A stretch of 64,000 bases of DNA, from the NCBI RefSeq assembly GCF_009711055.1, contig NZ_WMJY01000016.1, positions 1 through 64,000 on the forward strand. The letters are read 5' to 3'. This document shows, in pieces, positions 18,001 through 28,841 of this stretch. The stretch's first letter is position 1. Every line of letters begins with the position of its first letter. Source of the DNA: Myroides pelagicus (GTDB lineage Bacteria > Bacteroidota > Bacteroidia > Flavobacteriales > Flavobacteriaceae). The notes below the pieces were generated by a model. The model saw nothing but the letters and a program-made list of their open reading frames with translations, was not told the DNA's origin and searched no databases. A program made the translations under genes and the position numbers.

Positions 18001-18976
18001 CGTGTAATCACACAACTAGTATTAGAATCTAACACTAGTATATCGTGTTGTGAATTGCTTTCAAATTATTGTAACTTTATCGTGTAATCACACAACAAAT
18101 GTACAGACAATAACGAGTGTGTGTATGTTGTGAATTGCTTTCAAATTATTGTAACTTTATCGTGTAATCACACAACTTTTGTTGCTGTTAAGTTACGTAA
18201 AAAATCGTTGTGAATTGCTTTCAAATTATTGTAACTTTATCGTGTAATCACACAACACAAGGCAATCACACAAACCCTATAGTTGGGTTGTGAATTGCTT
18301 TCAAATTATTGTAACTTTATCGTGTAATCACACAACTGAAATTGCAAACCAATGGAACAGCTTATAGTTGTGAATTGCTTTCAAATTATTGTAACTTTAT
18401 CGTGTAATCACACAACTTGTTTGTTAATTTATTTATTACGTTATACGTTGTGAATTGCTTTCAAATTATTGTAACTTTATCGTGTAATCACACAACCTTT
18501 AGCCTGCCTTACCATTTGGTGCCTTAGTTGTGAATTGCTTTCAAATTATTGTAACTTTATCGTGTAATCACACAACTTTTTAGGATGGGATAAACAAGAC
18601 TTGCAAGTTGTGAATTGCTTTCAAATTATTGTAACTTTATCGTGTAATCACACAACCTAATTTACGCCCATCCTTAACCGCTTCCGGTTGTGAATTGCTT
18701 TCAAATTATTGTAACTTTATCGTGTAATCACACAACTAAAAAAATAATTATTGTTTATTGTAACTAGTTGTGAATTGCTTTCAAATTATTGTAACTTTAT
18801 CGTGTAATCACACAACCGTTATTACTTCGTCTATCGTTATCATTTGGTTGTGAATTGCTTTCAAATTATTGTAACTTTATCGTGTAATCACACAACGATG
18901 CGAGTATAAATACTCATCACAATAAAGTTGTGAATTGCTTTCAAATTATTGTAACTTTATCGTGTAATCACACAAC
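15001..18976 (+). CRISPR. Type II-C CRISPR array, 50 repeats of 50 bp
   Basis: Fifty full repeats begin with GTTGTGAATTGCTTTC and end with GTGTAATCACACAAC. Together with the degenerate repeat at 14922 the array has 51 repeats and 50 spacers. Unit length is 80 bp (50 + 30) throughout, except one 36-nt spacer at 15131-15166. By eye all full repeats are identical. The crRNA strand is +: the tracrRNA (24651 onward, + strand) pairs with the repeat's first 16 bases as read on +. The array therefore runs towards cas2 and converges on the cas operon, the Neisseria/Campylobacter-like arrangement of subtype II-C. Each repeat holds TTG (repeat positions 2-4), 21 bases, then TAACTTTA (26-33), one base from the TAnnTTTG promoter consensus. 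Spacers 16737-16766 and 17297-17326 are near-duplicates. No cas4 or csn2 is present. Confidence 0.98.
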
Positions 18977-19035
18977 CTCATGTTAAAGTCTATTATAATA
19001 GTGCTTTAGAGTGGATTATACGATAATAAAAAACA
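18977..19035. other. Flank of the array on the cas2 side (possible adaptation leader)
   Basis: An AT-rich segment lies between the last intact repeat and the shared terminator. Because the degenerate repeat is at the opposite end, this short flank is the best candidate for the sequence that Cas1-Cas2 recognises when adding spacers. No motif is obvious; inference only. Confidence 0.3.
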
Positions 19036-19078
19036 AAAAAATGCTATATCTCTAAAGAGAATTATAGCATTTTTTTGT
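19036..19078. terminator. Bidirectional terminator between CRISPR array and cas2
   Basis: ATGCTATATCTCT and AGAGAATTATAGCAT form a stem (one bulge) with an A-run on the left and a T-run on the right, so it can stop transcripts from both directions. It fits convergent transcription of the array (+) and cas9-cas1-cas2 (-). Confidence 0.8.
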
Positions 19079-19083
19079 TTCTA

Positions 19084-20309
<1,226 letters not shown>

Positions 20310-20323
20310 AGTATTAATTTAGG

Positions 20324-23300
20324 TTAATATTCGCCTATATGTATGATTTCTCCAAGATGGTTAGTTCGTACTTTTAGTATGTTACGTAGTTTTTCAGGAG
20401 TTTGAACAAAATAATAATTTTTTTCAGCCAGTGCTTTTTTGCTTTTTAGAGTTTCACCATCAATAGCTTTTGTTTCTAAATGATGAGTAAACATATAATT
20501 TTTTGTAGATATTTTTTGTACCCTAAACAAATACTTACTAATTGTGTGGTAGTTATTTTTATCAAATAAGTCAATTTCATTTGGATTAAACTCATCAGAA
20601 GCAAACAAGAATAATTCATTCTGCTTCATTGAGAATAAAAACTTCCAACCTAAATGTTGATTATATGTTTTGTCAATAATCGGCAACTGTTGATTAACTC
20701 TACTTACTGCCTCAAATAGCGAAACAACACTTTCTTGAAGGTTACCTTTTTCATCTTCATATATTGCTACATGGTGGTTATTTCCGGTGTTAATGAAATC
20801 TACGGGGATTTCACGCCCTTTATTGTCTAAAATAGGCTTTCCTAAATGGTCTTTTTTAGTGTGTAATGGTAAAGCATTTTTGACACCAGATATTGTTACA
20901 CGCTTTATAGTTATTCCTTTTTCTTTATTTAGCCATATAGGGTTTCGGTCTAAATCAGCGAATGCTAATTTATAGTTATTATCATAAGCTTTTAGTCTTT
21001 GTTGTAAGATTCGCTTTACCCCCTCATCAATCACTTTGTCTATTTTTAAGTCTGGAGAAATTTCCTTGCGTATTGTATAATTGTCTTCTAGCCAAACTAA
21101 TTTAACTTTTTCTGGAATAGTAATATTCTTTTCTAAGTTTACATAAATAGGAGATTTAGCAAGAGCATTTTTTCCTCCAAAAGCCTTTTTCGGATCATTA
21201 TTGTTCTCTTCTAATCGTTTTAATAATAGTTTTTTATAAGTTGGATTACTTACTAATTGTATAGTTTCTATGCCAAATTTAGGTCCTACTTTTTCTTCTT
21301 TAGAAGCGTATTGACGTATTTTACCATATACCGTTTCTTTGTGTAATTGCCCTCTAGGAGTTAGTGTTTGTTGTCCAATCTTTCGCCCTGCTATTTTATT
21401 AACATTTCTGGTTACAACCTTATTTTTAGCTTTATGAGAAACTAAAACACTTTCTAAGTGCTGTTTAGCAACTTGTCTAAAGTTTGGAATAGGTTCTTTA
21501 AACACTCTTTTTATATTCCCTAAATCATCTTTTACAATGTGAGTCTCTTTTGTTTCAATAGCAATGATATTACTATGTTTTTCAGTGTTTTCATTTTTTC
21601 TAGCATTAAGATTATTTAGATATTGAATGTGATTGTGTTTAGTAAAAGCAACAGTCAAAGCATCCATAGCGTGATGGCGATGATCATTTCTTTTTGTCCA
21701 ATCTATTATAACTTCCTTTTTATTACCATCTTTCATCTCGATAAACTCTGTAAGGCTTGCATCTCGATATTTTGGAATATTTAGCTCCTTCATCACATTA
21801 ATTAGCCCCCAATCGTCACGTAAACGATCTGTTATTCTACCTGAAGTAGAAACTACTCGTCTTGTTATATCGAACAACATTGACTTAGCCTTTTTCGCAA
21901 TGTATTGAGTGTCTCTTAAATCTCTCTCTATAAAGCCCTCTCCAATTTCATTTTCCCGCATTAAAAGTTTTTTATACTTGCTTCTAGAAATACCTTCTGA
22001 TTGTCCAAGGTTAAATAAGTCAGTAACTCTTTGCTCAAAGTCATTTGCTTTTTCTTTACCATATTCGGTAAGAATAAAATCATATGCTGTTTGATTGCCT
22101 TTTTTTAGGTTTATATTTCGACGCACTAATGTTTTATTGGAAAAACTATCATCAAATAGTTTGGATTGGGGTATGATGTGTTCAATATCATATTCTTTAG
22201 TGAAAATATCTTTACGTTCGATGTATTCATTGGTGTATAAATCTTTATACCCAGTGTTTTTTAATTCTTGATATAATTTATATCTAATAATGTCATTTCG
22301 GCTAGGGTTCTTAATTCCATCTTCTTTTTGTAGAATCTTGATAATCTTTTCATGATCTGTTTTTCCTTTATTAATAGAGTTTGTGAATTCTTCACGTTCT
22401 TTAGCGTTCTTCTTTAGTTCACGTGCTAATTCTATTCTAATTTCATCGAATTGGAAGTTAGGTTTTTTGCCTTCTGCAATTAGTTTATTGTTTTCAGAAT
22501 CAATTAATGTATTAATTACATTAATCATTTGATTTAGTATCTTTTCTACAACAGGATTTCTTAGGCTATTTTTAGCTAATAAGTCTAATTTATTCTTTAG
22601 CTCTCTATTCTCAATTTCTTCTTTGGTAAGAGAGTGTTTGGAATGTCTATATCCTGCTAAATTACAAGCATCACTATATTTATTGTCTTTAATAAAAGGA
22701 AATATTTTTCTAATAGCTCTTGTTGATAAATTACCGTAGTCATCCTGAAATAAGATATTACCCAATCGTTTGGCTTGTGCTAAAGTAAAGCTGAATTTGT
22801 TCTGTAACTGTGTATATAGTCTCTCTAAGCCAGTTGGTGAGTCATCTTCTTCATAAGAATAAAGAAGGTGCCATAACTGGTAAGATTGTTGTTTCTCAAA
22901 GGTTTTATCTTCTAACAAAGCATTAAACTCTAAGATAGTAGTGTCTATACCTAAATCTTTAAAAATTGTGTAAATCATCTCTTTGATTTGAGATGCATCG
23001 ACATCTAAATCAGTTAATTCTATATCATCTTTGTTTAGTTTTATTTTTAACTCATTTCTCACATCATATCCTTCATCATCGATGATATCAAGATATGCAT
23101 TGTATAACACCTTATTAGTGTTGTTTCCCTCTAATTCTGAATAGTTTAATTCCCATTTTTTAGGTTTACTTTCTATTAGTTTTAGAACTTGGGTACTTGT
23201 TAACTTTCCTTTCAAGTTTAGTTCTTCAAATAAATGAACCTTCTGTTCTTCTGCTAAATAACAAGTTTCATTAGTCTCTTTATTTCTTAAAGTTACGTTG

Positions 23301-24550
23301 TGTAATTGTTGCCATATTTTAAATTCTTGGAACAAAGGTGAAGATTTAGGAATGACACGGTTACCAACTATTTTTACTTTTCCATTAATAAGTTTTTGTG
23401 TTTGTTCAAATTCACAAAAACTTATTAATCCCTTCTGTGATTTTAGTTTTCTTTGATAAAAAATGATGGTATCCCTTATATCTTTTTTGAGTACAGAAGT
23501 TAGTTGAGTTGGATAGTACTTAGATTGGGTATTCCATATTGTTTCAAATTCATCTAAGTAATCTTGTCTATAAAAAACTTGACTTTTAAGACGGGTGTGA
23601 GGGTTTTCTTGTAGCTGCTTATATAAGTATTGACCTACAGTCCATTTATTGAAGTATAATATCTTACTACGATCACTTATAGCTCCTAAATACCCAGATG
23701 AATTATGTATTTGTCCATTGATTTCAGCAATAACAAAGGCTACTTCTTCTTTTGTTAGTTGTTTACTTAAAGCTTCAACACGCCATTGGTAACTTTGTGT
23801 TTTTTTCTCCTCTCTTGTTCCTTTGTTTTCAGCAGTATTAAAGTTATAGGTAACCCAGAATAGGGCAGAGGTTGCTCTTGAACCTTTGTTCTTTATGTTA
23901 TCTTTAAAAGCTTTTGTAAGTATATCAGGATAAAACTTTTGTTGAAATGACCATATTAAATCAAGTTCTTCATTTAAATCGGAACGATAATAATCTGGTA
24001 ATTTCTTTATACCTTTTTGAAGTAATTCAAGAGATAATTGACCAGGTGTTAACTGTTCGTGGTAAAGTTTTTTAGCAATAGCCATACCGTCAATTAATTG
24101 ACCATCTTCCGTATTATTAACTTTACGACTGCTCTTATACCCTCGTTTTTTATTAATCATTAAAAGTACACGTGATAATTCTTCTAAGGATATTTGTTCA
24201 GAGGCAGCTTTATTTCTTAATCGAAAGGTTTCAAATGTAGATTGGTTCCCAATTTCAGTTAAAATAGAAGCTTCACTTATCCAATTGTTCTCCGTAAGAA
24301 TTTTTGTTAGATGCTCTCTTCTTAATTTGTATCGCTGTAGATTGCGACGTGCAGAACGTGATTCTGTTCTTGTAGCATTAGTAGTGATAGGTTTACCTTT
24401 TTCAAAGTTGATTTGTTCGTCAACGGTTAAGGGATTTACTCGAACGCCCAGTTTTTGTATTGAAGAGGTTTCTTTTTCATTTTCAGCTTCATGTACGTAA
24501 GCCCAGCCTATTGACGTTGTCCCTAAGTCTAAACCAAGTATTTTTTTCAT
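20324..24550 (-). CDS. cas9: CRISPR-associated endonuclease Cas9 (type II-C, large Bacteroidetes form)
   Basis: RNA-guided DNA endonuclease that uses tracrRNA:crRNA. At 1408 residues it is long for II-C but typical of flavobacterial Cas9. The split RuvC motifs are present: RuvC-I MKKILGLDLGTTSIGWAYV (Asp8), RuvC-II EIRIELARELK (Glu707) and RuvC-III HHAMDALTVAF (Asp963). The HNH motif is YDIEHIIPQSKLFDDS (His791) with NKTLVRRNINLKKGN following, so both nuclease sites look active. The arginine-rich bridge helix lies at about 58-80 (RTESRSARRNLQRYKLRREHL). The C-terminal 350 residues form the PAM-interacting region and give no motif I can use to predict the PAM. It is first in the cas9-cas1-cas2 operon, with a divergent tracrRNA about 100 bp upstream. 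Confidence 0.99.
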   Translation of the reverse strand: MKKILGLDLGTTSIGWAYVHEAENEKETSSIQKLGVRVNPLTVDEQINFEKGKPITTNATRTESRSARRNLQRYKLRREHLTKILTENNWISEASILTEIGNQSTFETFRLRNKAASEQISLEELSRVLLMINKKRGYKSSRKVNNTEDGQLIDGMAIAKKLYHEQLTPGQLSLELLQKGIKKLPDYYRSDLNEELDLIWSFQQKFYPDILTKAFKDNIKNKGSRATSALFWVTYNFNTAENKGTREEKKTQSYQWRVEALSKQLTKEEVAFVIAEINGQIHNSSGYLGAISDRSKILYFNKWTVGQYLYKQLQENPHTRLKSQVFYRQDYLDEFETIWNTQSKYYPTQLTSVLKKDIRDTIIFYQRKLKSQKGLISFCEFEQTQKLINGKVKIVGNRVIPKSSPLFQEFKIWQQLHNVTLRNKETNETCYLAEEQKVHLFEELNLKGKLTSTQVLKLIESKPKKWELNYSELEGNNTNKVLYNAYLDIIDDEGYDVRNELKIKLNKDDIELTDLDVDASQIKEMIYTIFKDLGIDTTILEFNALLEDKTFEKQQSYQLWHLLYSYEEDDSPTGLERLYTQLQNKFSFTLAQAKRLGNILFQDDYGNLSTRAIRKIFPFIKDNKYSDACNLAGYRHSKHSLTKEEIENRELKNKLDLLAKNSLRNPVVEKILNQMINVINTLIDSENNKLIAEGKKPNFQFDEIRIELARELKKNAKEREEFTNSINKGKTDHEKIIKILQKEDGIKNPSRNDIIRYKLYQELKNTGYKDLYTNEYIERKDIFTKEYDIEHIIPQSKLFDDSFSNKTLVRRNINLKKGNQTAYDFILTEYGKEKANDFEQRVTDLFNLGQSEGISRSKYKKLLMRENEIGEGFIERDLRDTQYIAKKAKSMLFDITRRVVSTSGRITDRLRDDWGLINVMKELNIPKYRDASLTEFIEMKDGNKKEVIIDWTKRNDHRHHAMDALTVAFTKHNHIQYLNNLNARKNENTEKHSNIIAIETKETHIVKDDLGNIKRVFKEPIPNFRQVAKQHLESVLVSHKAKNKVVTRNVNKIAGRKIGQQTLTPRGQLHKETVYGKIRQYASKEEKVGPKFGIETIQLVSNPTYKKLLLKRLEENNNDPKKAFGGKNALAKSPIYVNLEKNITIPEKVKLVWLEDNYTIRKEISPDLKIDKVIDEGVKRILQQRLKAYDNNYKLAFADLDRNPIWLNKEKGITIKRVTISGVKNALPLHTKKDHLGKPILDNKGREIPVDFINTGNNHHVAIYEDEKGNLQESVVSLFEAVSRVNQQLPIIDKTYNQHLGWKFLFSMKQNELFLFASDEFNPNEIDLFDKNNYHTISKYLFRVQKISTKNYMFTHHLETKAIDGETLKSKKALAEKNYYFVQTPEKLRNILKVRTNHLGEIIHIGEY

Positions 24551-24643
24551 AATTGCTAATTTTTGTCAGTAAAATATTGAATACTATATAATATTACAAT
24601 AAATTATTTGAATAATTATACTTTTATATTGTAAAAAAGATTA

Positions 24644-24786
24644 TATATTTGTAACACAATAATGAAAGCAATTCACAATAAGGATTATTCCGTTGTGAAA
24701 ACATTTAGTGCCTCGACTATCTTCGGGGCAAACCTTTAAAATTATTAACATTCAAAATACAAAGACACCCTTCGGTGTCTTTTTTG
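24644..24786 (+). ncRNA. tracrRNA with promoter box, anti-repeat, nexus and terminator
   Basis: A TATATTTG -7 box (24644-24651) predicts a start near 24656. The anti-repeat GAAAGCAATTCACAA (24664-24678) is perfectly complementary to repeat positions 2-16. Pairing continues beyond a two-base bulge with ACACAATAAT, giving about 24 pairs. Next comes AATAAGGATTATTCCGTT, able to form a short AATAA/TTATT hairpin and close to the nexus of the Streptococcus pyogenes tracrRNA (AATAAGG...CCGTT). Then an 8-bp stem-loop TGCCTCGA/TCGGGGCA (about 24710-24731) and the terminator AGACACC CTTC GGTGTCT plus T-run (24762-24786). The RNA is transcribed away from cas9. Its direction and pairing fix the crRNA strand of the array. 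Confidence 0.93.
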
Positions 24787-25136
24787 TTAATAGACCTTTT
24801 ATTATCAAAAGTGATTTGTTCCTTTTCATGAACTTTTCTTCTTCGATTTTATAATAAGGCTAAAAGAGCCTTTTTCCCTTCTTTTTTTAGTTGTAAATAG
24901 CGTTTAAATGACGAAGTATATTGTCCTTTTTATTAAAACGAAACAGCGAGTTAGCACTTGTTATACTTTGGGTTGCTAAAATTTTAATAGAGTATTAGGT
25001 TTGTTTGAATGTTAGTATTTTTTAGTTTGTTGTCTTTGGTGTTGATTTTTTTATGTTTTATAACGAGTAAGTTTGAATAATGTAAGTTGTTTGTGATTAA
25101 TCTTTGAATTTTTATTGATAAAAAAGATGAGTAATG
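24787..25136. other. Intergenic stretch between tracrRNA and ilv promoter
   Basis: No gene is seen. A weak hairpin AAGGCTAAAAGAGCCTT followed by TTTCCC lies near 24857-24878 and may be a secondary terminator. The rest is AT-rich without clear structure. Confidence 0.5.
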
Positions 25137-25167
25137 TTTGTAGGTGTTAAAACTATTTTTAACTTTG
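25137..25167 (+). promoter_or_regulatory. Promoter of the ilv leader and operon
   Basis: TTTG (25137-25140), 19 bases, then TAACTTTG (25160-25167): a textbook Bacteroidetes promoter. Transcription should begin about 25172, just ahead of the leader-peptide ATG at 25187. Confidence 0.8.
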
Positions 25168-25186
25168 ATCTATACAAAAGAAAGAA

Positions 25187-25267
25187 ATGAGAAATTTAGT
25201 TAGCATTCTAGTGGTCCTAATTATTGTGATTGTGATTAACACATTTGCACGGGAGCCGCTATGCTAA
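25187..25267 (+). CDS. ilv operon leader peptide (attenuation)
   Basis: A 26-codon open frame starting MRNLVSILVVLIIVIVI and ending at TAA 25265-25267. Thirteen of residues 4-17 are Ile, Leu or Val, the three end products of the operon downstream. It lies just after a canonical promoter and 33 bp before a strong terminator, followed by ilvD. This is the architecture of transcription attenuation: when charged branched-chain tRNAs are scarce the ribosome stalls on these codons and the terminator fails to form. The stalling-dependent alternative hairpin is not obvious by eye. The peptide itself has no other expected function. Confidence 0.85.
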   Translation: MRNLVSILVVLIIVIVINTFAREPLC

Positions 25268-25299
25268 TTTTTGTTTTTATATAGAGATACAGTATTACT

Positions 25300-25329
25300 A
25301 AAGCCTCCCGATATCGGGAGGCTTTTTTT
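25300..25329 (+). terminator. ilv attenuator terminator
   Basis: AAGCCTCCCGAT followed by ATCGGGAGGCTT is a perfect 24-bp palindrome (25301-25324) ending in seven T. It is placed between the leader peptide and ilvD, so it must be read through for operon expression. Confidence 0.92.
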
Positions 25330-25393
25330 GTACCCAATAGTCTAGTAATACCTAATTAATCAAGCAATAACAACCAATTAAAAAATAAATACA

Positions 25394-27076
25394 ATGAATA
25401 ACCTAAACAAGTACAGTCGGGTAATTACACAAGATGTAACACAGCCAGCCGCACAGGCGATGCTCTACGGAATAGGGCTTAGCGAAGAGGACTTGACAAA
25501 GGCGCAAGTTGGAATTGTCAGTATGGGCTATGAAGGCAATACGTGTAATATGCACTTGAATGACTTGGCAAAATACGTCAAACAGGGTGTTAGTCAGTGT
25601 GATATGGTCGGTCTGATCTTCAATACTATTGGTGTGAGTGATGGTATTTCTAACGGGACAGAAGGAATGAAATACTCACTAGTGTCTCGTGATATTATTG
25701 CTGATTCGATTGAGACAGTGGTTAATGCTCAGTGGTATGATTCGGTGATAGCTATTCCGGGTTGTGACAAGAATATGCCTGGAGCGATTATCGCCATGGG
25801 ACGACTAAATAGACCAGCAATAATGGTGTATGGGGGAACAATCCATTCGGGGAAGTACAAGGGTGAATCACTAAATATTGTGTCTGCTTTTGAAGCATTG
25901 GGCAAGAAGTTTAGCAATCAGATTTCACAAGAAGATTACAAAGGTGTGATTAAACATGCTTGTCCTGGTGCTGGTGCTTGTGGAGGAATGTACACAGCTA
26001 ATACGATGGCTTCTGCTATTGAGGCATTGGGTATGAGTTTACCACATAGTTCTTCCTATCCCGCATTGAGTCAAGAGAAAAAACAGGAGTGTATAGATGC
26101 AGGAGCCGCTCTTTATCATTTGTTAGAAAAGGACATAAAGCCCAGAGATATTATGACTCGTGAAGCTTTTGAAAATGCGATGACGATGGTTATTGCTTTA
26201 GGAGGATCAACCAATGCTGTACTTCACTTAATCGCCATGGCTCATGCAGTTGATGTTAGAATTACGCTAAAAGATTTTCAAGCGATAAGTGATCGTGTAC
26301 CCGTTATTGCTGATCTAAAGCCGAGTGGAAAGTACTTGATGGAAGATTTACACAGGATTGGTGGTGTTCCAGCGATTATGAAGTATTTACTAGGTAAAGG
26401 ACTTTTACACGGAGACTGTCTAACAGTAACGGGAAAGACTGTTTCTGAAAATTTAAAACAGGCAGAGGACTTACTAGCGGGACAGGAAGTAATCTTAGGT
26501 TTAGATAAACCAATCAAAAGCAGTGGACACTTACAGTTTCTCTATGGCAATTTAGCTACTAAAGGTAGTGTAGCGAAGATCAGTGGTAAGGAAGGTACGT
26601 TTTTTCAAGGAGCGGCTAGAGTATATGACGATGAATATGCCGTGATCGCAAGTGTTTCAGCTGGTGAGGTACAGGCCGGTGAGGTAATTGTGATTCGTTA
26701 CTGTGGACCAAAAGGAGGGCCTGGAATGCCTGAAATGTTGAAACCGACTTCTGCTATTATGGGAGCTGGCTTAGGTAGAAGTGTTGCGCTGATTACTGAT
26801 GGTCGATTCTCTGGTGGAACTCACGGTTTTGTTGTTGGACACATTACTCCAGAGGCGTATGATGGAGGAGTGATTGGCTTAGTAGAAAATGGAGATCAGA
26901 TTTTAATTGACGTGGAAAAGCGCAAGTTAGAATTATTGGTCAGTGATGAGAAGTTAGCACAGCGCCGTGCGAAATGGAAAAGACCAGAATTGAAGTTTAC
27001 CAAAGGGATATTATATAAATATTTAAAGAGTGTTTCTGATGCTTCAGAAGGCTGTATTACTGATAAAGAGGATTAA
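25394..27076 (+). CDS. ilvD: Dihydroxy-acid dehydratase
   Basis: Converts 2,3-dihydroxy-isovalerate and -methylvalerate to the 2-oxo acids of Val/Leu and Ile synthesis; an iron-sulfur and magnesium enzyme. At 560 residues it is full length. Landmarks are the cluster Cys in [38 protein letters not shown] and the third Cys in [26 protein letters not shown], then [14 protein letters not shown] and, near the end, [21 protein letters not shown] and [22 protein letters not shown]. It is the first gene of the operon, 64 bp after the attenuator terminator. Confidence 0.98.
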   Translation: MNNLNKYSRVITQDVTQPAAQAMLYGIGLSEEDLTKAQVGIVSMGYEGNTCNMHLNDLAKYVKQGVSQCDMVGLIFNTIGVSDGISNGTEGMKYSLVSRDIIADSIETVVNAQWYDSVIAIPGCDKNMPGAIIAMGRLNRPAIMVYGGTIHSGKYKGESLNIVSAFEALGKKFSNQISQEDYKGVIKHACPGAGACGGMYTANTMASAIEALGMSLPHSSSYPALSQEKKQECIDAGAALYHLLEKDIKPRDIMTREAFENAMTMVIALGGSTNAVLHLIAMAHAVDVRITLKDFQAISDRVPVIADLKPSGKYLMEDLHRIGGVPAIMKYLLGKGLLHGDCLTVTGKTVSENLKQAEDLLAGQEVILGLDKPIKSSGHLQFLYGNLATKGSVAKISGKEGTFFQGAARVYDDEYAVIASVSAGEVQAGEVIVIRYCGPKGGPGMPEMLKPTSAIMGAGLGRSVALITDGRFSGGTHGFVVGHITPEAYDGGVIGLVENGDQILIDVEKRKLELLVSDEKLAQRRAKWKRPELKFTKGILYKYLKSVSDASEGCITDKED

Positions 27077-27134
27077 ATAAAAGATTTAAGGACAGAGGTT
27101 CCTAAACCAAGACCAACAACACAAATAATAAATT

Positions 27135-28829
27135 ATGCAACAAGAAAAAATAACAGGGGCTCAGGCAGTTATATCCGCTTTGTTATGCGAATCAGTACAG
27201 ACTGTATTTGGATATCCTGGTGGGGCGATTATGCCTATCTATGATGCGCTGTATGATAAGATGGATGAATTAAATCACATCTTAGTGCGTCACGAGCAAG
27301 GAGCTATACATGCCGCACAAGGCTTTGCTAGAGTTTCAGGGGAGGTAGGTGTTGTTTTCGCTACTTCTGGACCTGGTGCTACGAACTTAATCACAGGGTT
27401 AGCAGATGCTTATATCGACTCAACTCCTGTGGTGTGTATCATTGGACAGGTAACTTCTAAGTTGTTGGGGACAGATGCGTTCCAAGAAACGGATGTGATA
27501 GGTATCTCTATGCCTATTACTAAGTGGAATTACCAGGTAACTAAGGCTTCAGAGATTGCACCAACAATAGCTAAAGCATTTTATTTAGCCAAGTCAGGCA
27601 GACCGGGGCCTGTGGTAATCGATATAACCAAAGATGCTCAGTTTGATCAGACGACATTTGATTATAAAAGCTGTCTGAATGTGCGAAGTTATGCACCTAG
27701 TCCCCAGCCAGATCTGGCAGGTTTTATCAAGGCTGCTGAATTGATTAATAAGGCAAAAAAACCATATTTGTTAATCGGACAAGGAATTGTCTTGTCAAAG
27801 GCTGAAGAAGAGTTAAGACAGTTTGTAGAGAAGACGGGATTACCAACAGCTTCTACACTTTTAGGGTTAGGTGCTTTGCCTAATAATCATGCTAACTTCT
27901 GTGGTATGCTTGGTATGCACGGGGACTACGCGGCTAATGTTAAGACAAATGAATGTGATGTGTTAATTGCAATCGGTATGCGTTTCGACGATCGAGTGAC
28001 GGGAGATGTTTCTAGGTATGCCAAACAGGCAAAGGTTATTCATATTGATATTGATGCCGCTGAACTAAATAAGATTATCAAAGCAGAAGTAGCTATTCAT
28101 GCTGATGCAAAGTACGCTTTACAAACATTGATGGGGTTGGTAGAGCCGAAGCAGCATACTCACTGGCTAGAGGAGTTTAGATTAGGAAAGGATTATGAAC
28201 AAACTCAATTGGCTAAGAACAAACAATTGCATGATTCTACTAAAATTATGATGGAAGATGCCTTGAAAGTTTTAACGGAATTAACTGGAGGAGAGATAGT
28301 TGTTGTTAGTGATGTTGGACAGCATCAGATGATTACAGCACGTAATTATGCCTATAATAAGAATAATACAAATATTACCTCGGGTGGTTTGGGTACAATG
28401 GGGTTTGCTTTACCAGCAGCCATTGGTGCCAAGCTAGGTTCACCTGATCAAACAGTAGTTGCTATTGCAGGTGATGCTGGTTTTCAGATGAATATACAAG
28501 AGTTAGGTACTATTATGCAAAGTGATATTGGGGTGAAGATGATTATTTTAAATAATAGTTTTCTTGGTATGGTCAGGCAATGGCAGCAATTGTTCTTTGA
28601 GAAGCGATATAGCTTTACCGAGATGACTAACCCTAATTTTGTAGGTATTGCACAGTCGTACAATATTCCAGGTAAAAAGATTAGCGAACAGACAGAGTTA
28701 AGAGAGGCTATAGTAGAATTATTGGAAGCTCCTGGAGCTTATTTATTAGAGATTATTGTTGAAAAAGAGGAGAATGTGTATCCGATGATTCCTACAGGAG
28801 CAAGTGTGTCAGAGGTATTATTAAATTAG
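27135..28829 (+). CDS. ilvB: Acetolactate synthase large subunit
   Basis: ThDP-dependent catalytic subunit that condenses two pyruvates, or pyruvate with 2-oxobutyrate, at the head of the Val/Leu/Ile pathway. The 564-residue product has the N-terminal ThDP half with the catalytic Glu (VRHEQGAIHAAQGFARVSG), a central FAD/DHS-like domain (LIGQGIVLSKAEEELRQFV) and the C-terminal ThDP motif GDAGFQMNIQELGTIMQ with NNSFLGMVRQWQQLFFEKRYS. It sits 58 bp after ilvD and 12 bp before the regulatory subunit gene. Confidence 0.98.
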   Translation: MQQEKITGAQAVISALLCESVQTVFGYPGGAIMPIYDALYDKMDELNHILVRHEQGAIHAAQGFARVSGEVGVVFATSGPGATNLITGLADAYIDSTPVVCIIGQVTSKLLGTDAFQETDVIGISMPITKWNYQVTKASEIAPTIAKAFYLAKSGRPGPVVIDITKDAQFDQTTFDYKSCLNVRSYAPSPQPDLAGFIKAAELINKAKKPYLLIGQGIVLSKAEEELRQFVEKTGLPTASTLLGLGALPNNHANFCGMLGMHGDYAANVKTNECDVLIAIGMRFDDRVTGDVSRYAKQAKVIHIDIDAAELNKIIKAEVAIHADAKYALQTLMGLVEPKQHTHWLEEFRLGKDYEQTQLAKNKQLHDSTKIMMEDALKVLTELTGGEIVVVSDVGQHQMITARNYAYNKNNTNITSGGLGTMGFALPAAIGAKLGSPDQTVVAIAGDAGFQMNIQELGTIMQSDIGVKMIILNNSFLGMVRQWQQLFFEKRYSFTEMTNPNFVGIAQSYNIPGKKISEQTELREAIVELLEAPGAYLLEIIVEKEENVYPMIPTGASVSEVLLN

Positions 28830-28841
28830 AAAATTAAAGCG

